From: Stenopsyche tienmushanensis
Taxonomy: Eukaryota > Arthropoda > Insecta > Trichoptera > Stenopsychidae
Assembly (NCBI GenBank): GCA_008973525.1
Contig: WACJ01000126.1
Coordinates: 992,001 to 1,056,000, forward strand
Reading direction: 5' to 3'
DNA: 64,000 nt
Shown here: in pieces, positions 45,105-55,380 of the stretch
How positions within the stretch are numbered: position 1 is the stretch's first letter
Layout of the letters: each line of letters begins with the position of its first letter
Position numbers and translations under genes: made by a program
Notes under the pieces: generated by a model
The model's database searches: none
Told to the model about the DNA's origin: nothing
What the model saw: only the letters and a program-made list of their open reading frames with translations

Positions 45105-45500
45105 GTCCGATCTCTGTCGTCGCGTCAAGGAAGCGGCTTTATTTAGTTGGCAGGAGAGGTGGTCTGCGTCGGTCATCGGCCGCCACCTCTCACTTTATTC
45201 CTCTCAGTTAGGCACCACCTGAGATGTCACTGGACGTCTCAGTTCCTCACGGGACACGGGCTAATTGGGGAATCGTTGGTTAGGTTTGGGGTTTCAACAA
45301 CTTCAGAGTGTCCATGCAGAAATCCGTCCATGGACGCAGACCATGTTCTGTGGACATTTTCGGGCATGGCGTCCGATCGCGAGGCGTTCCTTCGTCGTGT
45401 CAGTGGTCCGAAATTCGGATCAATTGGACACGGAAGCCTTGTAGCCATTCTCTCTGATTTTAGGACATTTTATAAGTTTTGAGAGAAAATGCATTCCCGG
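45105..45500 (+). mobile_element. R1-like LINE C-terminal region, best copy
   Basis: A 111-codon frame at 45147-45482 carries FLTGHGLIGESLVRFGVS, ECPCRNPSMDADHVLW and RVSGPKFGSIGHGSLV, the CPC...H...C region after the reverse transcriptase of R1-like insect LINEs. At least six shorter copies of this family lie in the window. The 5' part is missing. It is a truncated insertion, sense on +. Confidence 0.8.
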
Positions 45501-45629
45501 GGCTTTTTACAATTCTCCACCTAGAGGTCCTTCCTTGCAACCGGTAACAATTAGTGGGCTTGCACCCTTTTTTTCGAAGCCGCAAGTAATATTCAAAGCT
45601 CTTCCCTACCCTATACAATATATATTTAT

Positions 45630-45890
45630 GTACATACGGCTGTCCATGTGAGAAGCATGCACGCATACCCTGTGTGTTTCTGTTCTTTGTTAATGCTCAC
45701 ACCGGAAACGGCACACGTTTCAATTCGAATAGCATATCAGTCGGTCATAGTTTTTTTTTTCACTAAAAACCTGGTACGTTTGTTACATGTCGTGGCGGAT
45801 TTCTATTTCAGAAAAGAATTATATGAACGCCAATTTTCAGTGTTAAAATGCCCAATTCAAATATATTTTTTTAATATAGAATGATAAAGT
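45630..45890 (-). mobile_element. Helitron helicase fragment
   Basis: The minus strand keeps ACFSHGQPYV after a short deletion. The nucleotide sequence is nearly the same as 47995-48290, where the better copy reads LFELKRVQFPVR...ACFSHGQLYVGCSR. This is the C-terminal end of Helitron/PIF1-type helicases (QFPVR...FSHGQLYVACSR). Confidence 0.6.
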
Positions 45891-46330
45891 AACTGAATGA
45901 TTGATTTGTTTATTTATTGATAAAGAGACGCATATAAAATATGTGGTTGCTTAGCCACACGCGCTTAGAAAGAAATGCAGTAGTAGAGCTACGCAATGTA
46001 TTGCTATGGGGCTGAGAGGTTAGGATTCATGCGCACGCGTGCGCTCTCCCTCGCCTCGAAAAGCGACTGTCTTCCTCCCATCACCGACTCGCGGCCGCGC
46101 TTCACTTTAACAGAACAAACTTGACTAAATGCTTATTTCACCTTAGCAAAACCGGGCATGCCATTACCGCCTCTCGGCATAATTGACTAAAGGCTTTGTT
46201 TACCTTAGCAAAGCGGATCGGACACCGCGACAGACATCCGGACGCCAGACGGGAGACATTAATTTTTATATATATAGATTCGGTCGTTTCCGTCGAATAA
46301 TGAAATTGATCTGGTTTCTTTCAATACCAC
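45891..46330. other. Spacer with a dispersed AT-rich tail
   Basis: A GC-richer stretch (46010-46110) is followed by two 'cttagcaaa' units and a 'gacagacatccggacgcc' segment that ends in TTTTATATATATAGATT. This resembles the tails of the repeats at 38010 and 59155. No gene. Confidence 0.4.
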
Positions 46331-46613
46331 CTAAGGCCGAATACATCTCCAGCGTGCATTTAGAGTAGAGGATTTCGTCTCTTCGATACAGGAATCAATA
46401 ATTTCAACACAACTTAAAATGAACAAATCATTCCATGCTTTCAATAATGCGTAGTCGGGATTGGCATCTAATTTGTCTATCATTATCTGCATCCTTTGAT
46501 TTAGCCAACGTTCCCGATGAATTCTTGGATTTGCGGAATGATTCCTCGGCACGTTTAATGAAAAATTGGTCACCCAATTCTGGTGCGGTATGTATCATCC
46601 ATACTCCAATGTG
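46331..46613 (-). other. Unrecognised coding-like segment
   Basis: Overlapping minus-strand frames of 80 and 123 codons lie here. The 80-codon frame reads NQRMQIMIDKLDANPDYALL and WNDLFILSCVEIIDSCIEET and looks protein-like. Its upstream part is interrupted by the hAT insertion at 46622. I know no family. It may be a decayed gene or transposon ORF. Confidence 0.3.
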
Positions 46614-47504
46614 ACGATGCTCAGGGTCGTAACTAGAGCGTGGCAAAGCAGGCGCCTGCCACGGGCGCAACAGGGATTGGGGCGCAAAACGCAGGATACC
46701 GACCCGATTGAGAGAGTTGTACGTGATTTTTATTTTACTTGACCATTTTACTCTAAATGCATTAACACGTAAATTGACATAAGATTCGCAATGAGTCATT
46801 TTCGATATCTCTCATGGGGTTCCCGATTCTTCGTTTGGAGATAATATGTACATACTTGCTTCATTACTCATAATTGGCTCAAGATAGATAACACCATCGA
46901 TGTCATTAATTCAAAGCAACATGATATAATAATTGATTAGCGATGCTTTATCTCCACTTTAACGGTGATCCAATTTTATGGATAATCAGTGTTCCCGATG
47001 AAGCTCGTAAGAATTTTAAGTGTTGACCCGATTAGTCATTTTTGGATACCCGAAAAAAAGTGTTTCGGCGCTCGTTGTATCATCTCCTTATATTGCTTCA
47101 TCAGCACCAACATCACCTACGCCCTTCGGCCAGTGCGCCCCTCGGCCAGTGCGCCCCTCGGCCAGTGTGCCCCTGCCTCATTTTCGTCCAAACGAAAAAT
47201 ACACGAGAAACACTAATAAGTAAGTAAATGTAAATTATGTCAATATTAGATGTTCTTACAATTTATTGCGGTTTTTTTCATTATTGTGTTGCGAAAATAA
47301 AAGGAATGAGTTGCTGTGCAAATCTGTCAGTTTACTTTTGAAGAAATAGAAAGGGGGAATAAAAAAAATGGTCAGCGATAAGAATGGTGCTCGTTAATTA
47401 TCAAAATAAATGCCTGACTTCTGTGCTCCTTGTGAGCATCCTTCGTCCATTGCCGTTGCTTTGCGGTCTTTATTGGAGATTGTTTACACTTTCAGATCTT
47501 TTAG

Positions 47505-47900
47505 CTGGTCATTGGTGCTTTAATTTTCGGTAAAATTGGTAGCCAAAATCTAGGAATGCTAGTGCCGTCATATCGTCTGTTGATTGCAGAGTTTCTTCGT
47601 TTTTTGATCTCTTGTAATTTTGATGCTGACGTTTTTGACTGTTGCTATAGTTTATGTGCCGCAAAATTGATGTGATGATCGTTCTTCGTAACATATTCGG
47701 TTATTGCTGATTTGTAATCCAATTGCAAAACTGCTTTCTGATATCCTCTCACCCTGTGGGCGATCTATCTATTGGTTTGTTCAATGTACGACATGATGCA
47801 GGCTGCGCATTCGATCTCGTAAACCCCCTGATTTTCGTTTTTCACTTTTTTCTTTTTGTCGAATAGGAGGCTTCCTATCTTTTTTTTCGTCCTAAAGATC
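47505..47900 (-). mobile_element. Penelope-like element with GIY-YIG endonuclease remnant
   Basis: The minus strand reads QGVYEIECAACIMSYIEQT then NR, a stop, IAHRVRGYQKAVL and KSAI. This is the GIY-YIG nuclease pattern (GVYxIxC..C..SYIGQTxR) of Penelope-like retroelements, with the Gly of YIG changed to Glu. It ends in GTSIPRFWLPIL. Stop codons and frameshifts show it is dead. It lies inside the hAT element. Confidence 0.75.
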
Positions 47901-47914
47901 GCGTTCATGTCGTA

Positions 47915-48136
47915 CTAATGAAGTGCTCTTGGATGCTTAAAAAAATCCGTATGGTGCGTAGCGTCTGGTAATAAATGATTTGGGCGTGAGCAGCCCACAT
48001 ACAGCTGTCCATGTGAGAAGCATGCACGCATGCCCTGTGTTTCCCTGTACTCTGTTGATGCTCGCACCGGAAACTGCACGCGCTTCAATTCAAATAGCAT
48101 ATCAGTCGGAATAATTGGGACACATCTTCTTTCCAT
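47915..48136 (-). mobile_element. Helitron helicase C-terminal remnant
   Basis: The frame reads IPTDMLFELKRVQFPVR, then after an internal deletion MRACFSHGQLYVGCSR. This corresponds to the final helicase motifs of Helitron/PIF1-type proteins. It sits directly beside the Penelope fragment, in the same order as at 45028-45890. Confidence 0.75.
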
Positions 48137-49747
48137 TTCAAACTGAAGCTTTGATGATATTATTCATCATCTTTTTCTCTAAAAGTCTGGTACTGTTGCT
48201 ACAATTTTAATTTATTTCAATTTAGTTGCCAATTTTCAGTGTTAAAATACACAATTCAAATATAATTTTTAAATAGAACGATGAACTAACTGAATGTTGC
48301 CTTTATTTTTTGTTCATGTGTTTTGGTGTCATTTGATAAATGCCTTTTTATATAATTCAAATCAAAAAGTTACTTTTTGCATTTTGTCACGCTGATACAC
48401 GCACCATACATTGAAAACCTCTGTTTTGTTTGAATATATCTGTGCAGTAAGCTCTTTTGTAGACACGACTAAAATTTCGTTTCAATCTATTAGCTGGTTT
48501 AAGAATTATATCAATTTTACGAAAGAAATAGAGTTTCATGAATTTCTTACGAAATCGCCCGGACTTTCAGCGAAGCTTAGCGCGAAACGCACGGACTGTA
48601 AAGTATTAATGTTTTGTAAATTTAATTCTTCGTTTTCGCCGATAGTCATTTCTTCCCAAATATATTTTTCCGACAATTTTAGACTTTTTTATGCGTATTA
48701 GCATAAAAAAGCTTTGTTCTTTAGAGAAAAATGAGGGATAAGTTCCATTATTTTTTAAAATGGCATAATATCAAAATCGCATAAAAAAGATCCGCATAAA
48801 ACAGACCAAAGTAAAATATATTTGAAGTAGAATGCGATAAAACTTTTACTACTTTAGTACTTGATGTTTATAATATGTATGTACTTCAAGTCGGTATATC
48901 GCAAAAATCAAATTATTTATCAAAATTAATTTATCTTATTTTGAGAAGTTTGAGAGTTTTTGAGCCACCTAAGTTTGTTTTCATTTTGATGAGTTTCGTC
49001 GGTGTGAGATAAGATTTGAAGTGTCGGCAAAGACGGTATGCATGAACTTATTCTGGCGCAATAAGCAAGTATTATCTGCTAACACATGACGGTATTTGGC
49101 GGTAACTGTGCATCGATGGGTTAAATGACATTTTCTCGAAACTGCATTTTCAAAAACGGCTGTTATTGACTGACCCGGCTGAAGTTTTAGGTAGTTTCTC
49201 ACTATAATATTGTAAAATTTGTCAAGAATATATAAAAGTTTAATTAAAAAAACTACTTAGTTTTTAATTATATACTTTTATAGGTATATTCTGCTCCTGC
49301 ACATAATAAAAATTTAAAAAAATTGTTTTCAGATCAATAGAAAAAATCCGACAAATTCTTGATATCAATAAAAAAAGTCTAATGAAATATCTTATAACGA
49401 CGCCATTTTGTTTATAACTAACATTAACACTTTTTTTAATGTAGTAATGTTGTAATAAAATAATGGCAAAATATTAAACATTATTTTATCACCTTTAAAA
49501 AATGTATTGAAAATATCCGTCCGAAAATGTGGGGGGGGGGGGGCGCAATTTTGATTCTTGCCACGGGCGCATCATACCCTAGTTACGGCCCTGACGATGC
49601 TTGCCACACTTGCTTGCTTGACATGAATTATAGCAAAATTTTGTTGTTGTTTTTTTGTAACTACCTTATTATAAACTCCTTTTTCAAAATGTACACATAC
49701 TAATCATGAGATTTCGTTATTAAAACCAGATAGTGCAGAATATATCT

Positions 49748-50539
49748 TTATTGTATCAAATCATACAAGCGTAACGTATAAAACGGGTTTAGCGTGAAAA
49801 CTTTCACCCCTGTATCAACTAATTTGAATAGATAATTATCTAACTTAGCGGGCTTTTTGGAATTTTTGAATCTTGGACTTTCGACATTGAATTTCGTCCA
49901 TGGGCGGAGTACTTTGAAAAATCCGGAGAAGTCTGCTCTCCTTTTAGGTTTTAAGTCATAGACTTCGCAAATGATATCAGGTATATGCGATATTTGTCGA
50001 GACATTTCATAACTCAAGTCCCCATATGAAGTTATATAATGTCCCAGAACAATGCTGGTGTTATGTAACACAAATTTTCTGCAGTTTTGCACAAATCTAT
50101 TGATTTCCATGAGACAAAAATTTAAAGTCAAAAGATCCGTTAAATCGTCAATTATTATGCATACGGATTCGCCTCTGAGTGTTTTGATGGCATTTCTTAT
50201 TAAATTTAGTAAACTGTTTTCACCGTCGGTTAGCTCAAGTCTATCTTTTGGATAAAAATCTAAGTTTGAGATCATTTTTATATAATTTATATTGATAAAT
50301 TTTCTAGATTCCATTTGTTGCCATAAGTTGTATCCCAATTTCAAACCTACATTATAATAGTGATAAAAGTCGTTGTGAATTGTAACTAGACATACAGCCC
50401 CGTTGTCTTTGAATTGTTTCATCATGAAGCAGCTGGGAAAGAAAAATGCCTCACATCCCGGAAAATTTTTAATCAGAATGTATTTTCCATCCAACGACTC
50501 CTCGTCTAAATCTAATGCAGATATTACTTCATGGGTCAT
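49748..50539 (-). CDS. Elp6: Elongator complex subunit 6, copy A
   Basis: Elp6 forms the Elp4-Elp5-Elp6 hexameric ring of Elongator, which is needed for tRNA wobble-uridine modification (cm5U). The intronless frame encodes 263 residues, near the family's usual 250-270. Blocks seen are PGCEAFFFPSCFMMKQF, HNDFYHYYNVGLKLGYNL, VCIIIDDLTDLLTL (the degenerate Walker B region), RFVQNCRKF and the C-terminal YLFKLVDTGVKVFTLNPFY. There is no Walker A, as expected of this RecA-like family. A splice-acceptor-like TTTATTCCAG lies one base before the ATG, so an upstream untranslated exon is likely. The AATAAA at 49752-49747 overlaps the stop codon. Copy B lies 4.4 kb away with homologous flanks. This copy has the longer, family-like C-terminus. 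Confidence 0.85.
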   Translation of the reverse strand: MTHEVISALDLDEESLDGKYILIKNFPGCEAFFFPSCFMMKQFKDNGAVCLVTIHNDFYHYYNVGLKLGYNLWQQMESRKFININYIKMISNLDFYPKDRLELTDGENSLLNLIRNAIKTLRGESVCIIIDDLTDLLTLNFCLMEINRFVQNCRKFVLHNTSIVLGHYITSYGDLSYEMSRQISHIPDIICEVYDLKPKRRADFSGFFKVLRPWTKFNVESPRFKNSKKPAKLDNYLFKLVDTGVKVFTLNPFYTLRLYDLIQ

Positions 50540-51005
50540 TCTGGAATAAAATTAAGAAAAACTTAAATAACGACTCATTTAGAATTGTTATTGGGAAAGG
50601 TCATTATACACTCAGCGGCACAGAAAGTGGCCCAAGCTTAAAATTTAGTTTGAATCAAAAATATGTAAATATCGTGCATGTTTTATAAAAAAATGTCAAT
50701 ACAATTAATCATTTAAAGAGAAGTTTTAGTTTTTTAGACAGCTTAGACGCAACGAGCAGTGTGAGTCAGGTATTTACTGCCAATGATCTCCACGTAAGGC
50801 ACAACATGTTCTTGAACTCTTCAATGATATATTGAGCCCAGTTACCAGACTTCCATTGATGATTGCCAACTTTATACGCATTTCAAAGCTACCATCACAG
50901 ATCCACCGTGAATGCACATAGTTTGGTCTCGTAGCTATGTTAAGAAAACACTCTCCACTTCTTCTGTCTATGTCCATGTGGAGTCCCAAAAAGTAGCTCT
51001 GTTGG
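50540..51005 (-). repeat. Upstream flank shared by the two Elp6 copies
   Basis: The region from the Elp6 start to about 50830 is nearly identical to 54930-55200, more so than the coding sequence. It contains a Tc1-like end (CAGCGGCACAGAAAGTGGCC) at about 50612. Further out (50830-51005) similarity to 55200-55380 weakens. It marks the upstream boundary of the segmental duplication. Confidence 0.75.
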
Positions 51006-51382
51006 TCATTTGTCTAATCAGCATATTCATGGGCGAATCTTAAGGAATTATGACCTTCGTATCGGTCTTCTAGCATGTAAATCTCTCTAATTTATTCTTC
51101 TTCTTATCGTCCGCCTCTTATCGATTGGAGACGCTGCTTAATCTCAACAGTAGTTAGGAACCTATTTCGCAGAATTTCTCAGATGATAAACCGATCATCA
51201 CAAGCCAATGTGCATCTTGTGCGACCACTTCTAGGTTTCCTTATGTATAATGCCCTCATAAATCAAAATTGACGCTGATTAAAATACAGGCATTAAGCTG
51301 GGAAGTGTTATTGTGTCCTTCTTATTCATCGAGTCTCGCCCTGATTTCCACCTTTTCAGATTCATGGTGCACAGACTATTGC

Positions 51383-51420
51383 GTACGAGGCTTGTTCAGA
51401 AAGTAAGTGTATTCTGACTA
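51383..51420 (+). mobile_element. Mariner terminal inverted repeat
   Basis: The sequence reads TACGAGGCTTGTTCAGAAAG followed by TAAGTGTATT, with the form of a mariner left end of the irritans type (TACGAGGGTTGTTCAGAAAGTA). No transposase follows; a LINE fragment lies next. Confidence 0.6.
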
Positions 51421-51554
51421 TAACGGGCTTTTTTTTTGGGTCCCACCACGTATGCTGCTGCAAGTATTTGCAGGGAAATTGGGGTTTGGACTGTTCACTG
51501 CCGGTTCTGGCTGGAGCTGCTTTACGCCGGAATCAATTGTCCTGATGAGTCTAC

Positions 51555-51850
51555 ATTTAACAAAAATGAAAGGAGTAGATTACGAAGTTATTCCCCGTAG
51601 AATCCTCCTTCCGCACATTTGGTGCCAAAACTATTACAAAACTGCCCAGGAACCAGCCACTAGATCTACGTGTACAATTGGTCCTGAAGCGGAACCTCTG
51701 ACACATCGCAGGAGAACTTCCCGATCGACCTCCATGCCCGGACATGACCATAGTACATGCTCCACTGTCATGTCCGTATCTGTGTAAGGACACTCCGAAA
51801 GACTTCCTAAGCCAAACCGATGGAGAGATGCCTTGAATCATCCATTCCAT
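51555..51850 (-). mobile_element. R1-like LINE C-terminal remnant, second family
   Basis: Minus-strand frames give CGHDSGTVEHVLWSCPDM-like sequence after allowing one shift, followed by EVDREVLLRC. This is the knuckle region after the reverse transcriptase and RNase H of R1/I-type LINEs. The family differs from the 45-kb one. Confidence 0.6.
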
Positions 51851-52224
51851 GAGGAACTGGGAAGTCCAATAACATGGAACAACTTAAAAAACTTGTATAA
51901 ATACTACCCATCCTTCTCATTCGTCCATCTATCTTGTCATACAGTGTTAAATGCAACAAGTATCCACCTTTTTAGTGATTTCAGGATTCTAAACAAGGTT
52001 CGAGGTCATCCAGAAAGGATGTGTCAATGCAATTTATGGAGCTGCATTTAGCTGCAGCTGCAAGTCTAGCAGCAGAAGACCAGCCAGAACAGGCAGGGCC
52101 ACGGTCGAAACAAAGTGCAGCGTGGGCGATTTATCATCCTCACGCAGTAGCGACATCTTCCATTTCTCTGCAATGTATTACTTTAACAGCGCCATCTCTT
52201 GTGGCCCTGCGGAGACATTGCGCC

Positions 52225-52520
52225 TGCTTACCGACCGATCGTTACCGGTTGGGTATTGATGTACAGGAAGCGGGAGTCGGAAGAGTCGTCGGTTGGCCTT
52301 GGCTGTGGGAGGTTGTCCCTCCTGCAGCCCGATAGAAGAACGTTACAAATCAACAAGAAACAAATAATATGAGCACCTCTTTGTTCGGCACAGAGCATCT
52401 GCCGATGCGTTAAGTTAATGCCGCGGTGCTGGTTAGGGCTGGAATAGTCCAGCCTGTGACCCCAGGCCCCCGCAGCGTAGCAAGCGATGCATATGAACAG
52501 GGCATCGTACATCATGCTTA
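52225..52520 (-). mobile_element. R1-like LINE reverse-transcriptase C-terminal remnant
   Basis: The frame MYDALFICIACYAAGAWGHRL, then NLTHRQMLCAEQRGA, matches the segment after the reverse transcriptase thumb of R1-clade elements (YAAG.W......L...QR..L). Similarity ends near 52400. Same strand as 51555-51850, so the two may be parts of one element. Confidence 0.6.
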
Positions 52521-53600
52521 TAGCCTTACCCCCGATTCCCCATTTTGATTCCGAGATACGGGTGATTTAAGCAAAGGCCGACTTGGCTGTAACAGAGCGA
52601 GCATCGCAGTTAGTGTCCAGTTACAGGAAAGATGTCGGTAAGAAATCCCGCTAAGTGTGAGCCTGAAAAGGCATAATTTTGGTTGAATTTCTGCCTCAGG
52701 GGGAGACCATCAATGCACAGTGAGATTCAAAAATACTCAAAAAGAGGGGAATGCTGACATGAATGACAGTGCTCGTTCTCACACAGCCTTAGCCATCGAG
52801 GCGCTTTTTGACTCAGTTGGTTGGGATGCTTTGATCCACCCCCCTGTATTCCCCTAACTTGGTGCCTTCATATTGTCATCTTTTCACCTCCCTGAAGGTA
52901 CGCATGGAGAGAAGGACTCAATAAAAGGGGGGGGGGGGATGGAAGGTGGTGGATCTCCAGGCGAAAAACTTTAAAGACGGTGTCTTCTCTTTACATATTT
53001 ATTGTCCCCACTTCGGAGGCTGCGGCTGCGAGGCGTAGATGTCGAAAGTTGAAGCTAGGGGCGGAAGAGATCTGTTTTGAGCCAAATCTCAAACTGCTAG
53101 CTCAACCGAAGCTAAATCGGACCTGATCTGTATGAGCCGAAGCTCAATCTCAAGGTGTCGAGAGCTCCGTTCGGAGCTTGAAGCACCTTGAGCGATGCAT
53201 TATTTGCTTGCGTGCTAAAGCGACCAGGTGAGAATGCTTATGCGCATACTCCTATCATAGAACGCCGTGCAATTATTTGCATTTCTTAAAATATGGCCCA
53301 TTCCGATGACAAAAAAGAAAGCGTCAATTTATTTTTATTCGATACGTAGACCTGAAATATGGCAGCTCAATATTAATTGACTGGGATACAGTCTACAGTA
53401 GATCAGAGCGCTCACTCAGAGCGGTCATCCTAGTTGGAATATTATTGATTTGCATACTATACTCATTTAAACTTTCCTCGACTGTGATGTATTTACTACG
53501 ACCGAGTCGATTTGTCTAAAACTACTATCTATATCGATATAAATACTATTTATAAAATAAATAAATGCATATTTCTTTTTTATTTCATTAGGATCCTCCA
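52521..53600. other. GC-richer unassigned stretch with a hairpin
   Basis: No frame is supported. A perfect stem CTCAAGGTG / CACCTTGAG (53149-53157 and 53184-53192) encloses an inner stem GAGCTCC / GGAGCT. A G-rich run lies at 52928-52939. It may belong to a LINE body. Confidence 0.4.
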
Positions 53601-53604
53601 ACTG

Positions 53605-53935
53605 ACTACGGATGATTGACGATCGATAAGGTAGAAATGGTGAATAAATATAATAACACGAAGTGATAAAATATATTAAGTTATTAAATTGAAAAACGTT
53701 AATGCTAAAAATTATAATGTAATTTTATTTGCCCCTTTTGTTATATATTACATATAATAAGCGCAATACATAGGCCCATGTGTCGTTATTATCTATATTT
53801 AGCTTGCAATAGTATCGAGTGATTTTAGAACAATATAATCATTTTTACAAAGATTCAATTGTATAAATTTATTTTTTTGTATTTCGTTTTGACTTTTCAG
53901 CAAGATAGGATAGATTAATTGCAAGCAAGAGTGGA
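53605..53935. repeat. Local direct repeat, unit 1
   Basis: It shares long near-identical blocks with 56080-56450: 'acgatcgataaggtagaaatgg', 'ttataatgtaattttatttgcccc' and 'aagcgcaatacataggcccatgtg'. It has no coding sequence. Together the two units bracket Elp6 copy B. Confidence 0.75.
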
Positions 53936-54182
53936 TTTTCAACTCTTCTTCATTCAAAAACATAAGAAATAAATAAATTAAATGTCGAGAATGACACGAA
54001 TTATAGCAAAAATTTGCTGTTTTTTTAATTACCTTATTATAAGTTCCTTTTTCAAAATTTATACATTCTAATCATGAGATTTCATTATTAAAACCAGGTA
54101 GTGCAGAATATATCTTTATTATATCAAATTGTACAAACTTAACGTACAAAACGTAATTTATTTGAATCATATTTAGTCGTAT

Positions 54183-54929
54183 TTATCTCAAGCCTGGCGC
54201 GAAAACTTTCACCCCTCTGTCAAATAATTTGAATAGATAAGTATCTAACTTAGTGAGCTTATTTGAATCTCTGGATACGCAGTCCGACCACGGGCGGACT
54301 ATTTTGAACGATCCGGATACGTCTACGCTCCTTCCAGTTTTTAAGCCGGACACTTCGCAAATGATATCAGACGAATGCGATATTAGCTGAGAAATCATAT
54401 AACTCGGATCGCTGGGAGAAATTAGATGAATTCCCAGAACGAGGCTGTTATTAATTAACGTCAATTTCCTACAGTTTTGCACAAATCTATTGATTTCGAA
54501 GATGGAAAAATCTAAAGTCAAAAGATGCGTTAAATCATCTATTATTATGCATACGGATTTGCCTTCAAGTCTTTTGACGGCATTGTCGATTGAATTAAGT
54601 AAACTATTTTCACCGTCGTTTAGCCCAAGACTATCTTTTGGATAAAAATCTAATTCGGAGATCATTTTTATATAATTTATATTGATTAATGTTCCGGATT
54701 CTATTTGTTTTTTTAAGTTGTATCCCAATTTCAAACCTACATTATAATAGTGATTAAAGTCGTTGTGAATTGTAACTAGACACACAGCCCCGTTGTCTTT
54801 GAATTGTTTCATCATGAGGCAGCTGGGAAAGAAAAATGCCTCACATCCCGGTGATTCTGTTATCAGAATGAATTTTCGATCCAATGACTCCTTATCCAAA
54901 TCTAATGCAGATATTACACCATGGGCCAT
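54183..54929 (-). CDS. Elp6: Elongator complex subunit 6, copy B
   Basis: This is a 248-residue intact frame and clearly a paralogue of copy A (about two-thirds of positions identical by eye). The first ~75 residues are nearly the same. Divergence grows towards the C-terminus, where the family-like TLNPFYTLRLYDLIQ is replaced by APGLR and a stop. The cause is a stretch of about 36 bases not present in copy A. The core block SVCIIIDDLTHLLTLDFS is kept. The AATAAA lies about 65 bases past the stop (54120-54115), where copy A has its stop codon. The intact frame suggests selection, or a recent origin. It could also be an early pseudogene with a changed end. Confidence 0.8.
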   Translation of the reverse strand: MAHGVISALDLDKESLDRKFILITESPGCEAFFFPSCLMMKQFKDNGAVCLVTIHNDFNHYYNVGLKLGYNLKKQIESGTLININYIKMISELDFYPKDSLGLNDGENSLLNSIDNAVKRLEGKSVCIIIDDLTHLLTLDFSIFEINRFVQNCRKLTLINNSLVLGIHLISPSDPSYMISQLISHSSDIICEVSGLKTGRSVDVSGSFKIVRPWSDCVSRDSNKLTKLDTYLFKLFDRGVKVFAPGLR

Positions 54930-55380
54930 TCTGGAATAATATTAAGAAAAACTTAAATAGCGGCTCATTTAGAATTGTTATTGGGAAAGGTCATTATACG
55001 CTTAGCGGCACGGAAAGTGGCCCAAGCTTAAAATTTAGTTTGAATCAAAAATATGTAAATATCGTACATGTTTTATAAAAAAATGTCAATACAATTAATC
55101 ATTTAAACAGAAGTTTTAGTTTTTTAGACAGCTTAGACGCAACGAGCAGTGTGAGTCAGGTATTTACTGCCAATGATCTCCACATAAGGCACAACATGTT
55201 CTTGAAGAACCTCTTCAATCTATCACCCAGTTACCAGACTTCTATTGATGATTGCCAACTCTGTACGCGTTTCAGAACTTATGCTGCCCCATATCATCAC
55301 AGATCGCCCATGAAAGCTTACAGTTTGTTTAGTAGTAATGGTAAGAAACATTCGAAAAGTTTCAGATCTCCTAATATTTA
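54930..55380 (-). repeat. Upstream flank of Elp6 copy B (duplicated)
   Basis: Nearly identical to 50540-50830, then weakening to about 55380. It includes the same Tc1-like end near 55002. It contains the presumed promoter and 5' exon of copy B. Confidence 0.7.

Larger units (their letters stand above)
46614..49601. mobile_element. hAT-type DNA transposon with perfect 8-bp target duplication
   Basis: The element spans 46622-49593. Its ends are CAGGGTCGTAACTAGAGCGT (left) and the complement of CAGGGCCGTAACTAGGGTAT (right), both followed inward by a GCCACGGGCGC-type subterminal block. The flanks are ACGATGCT at 46614-46621 and 49594-49601, identical 8-mers, as hAT transposases produce. The 2,972-bp body encodes no intact transposase. 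It holds Penelope and Helitron fragments (47500-48290) and a G-rich run at 49531-49543. Three other windows (2504, 4511, 62440) have related ends. The perfect duplication suggests a fairly recent insertion. Confidence 0.85.

Noticed and set aside
47100..47185. Short tandem repeat of 'cggccagtgcgcccct' read in three overlapping frames
   Set aside because: A minisatellite of about three to four units; the frames are an effect of the repeat and not coding.
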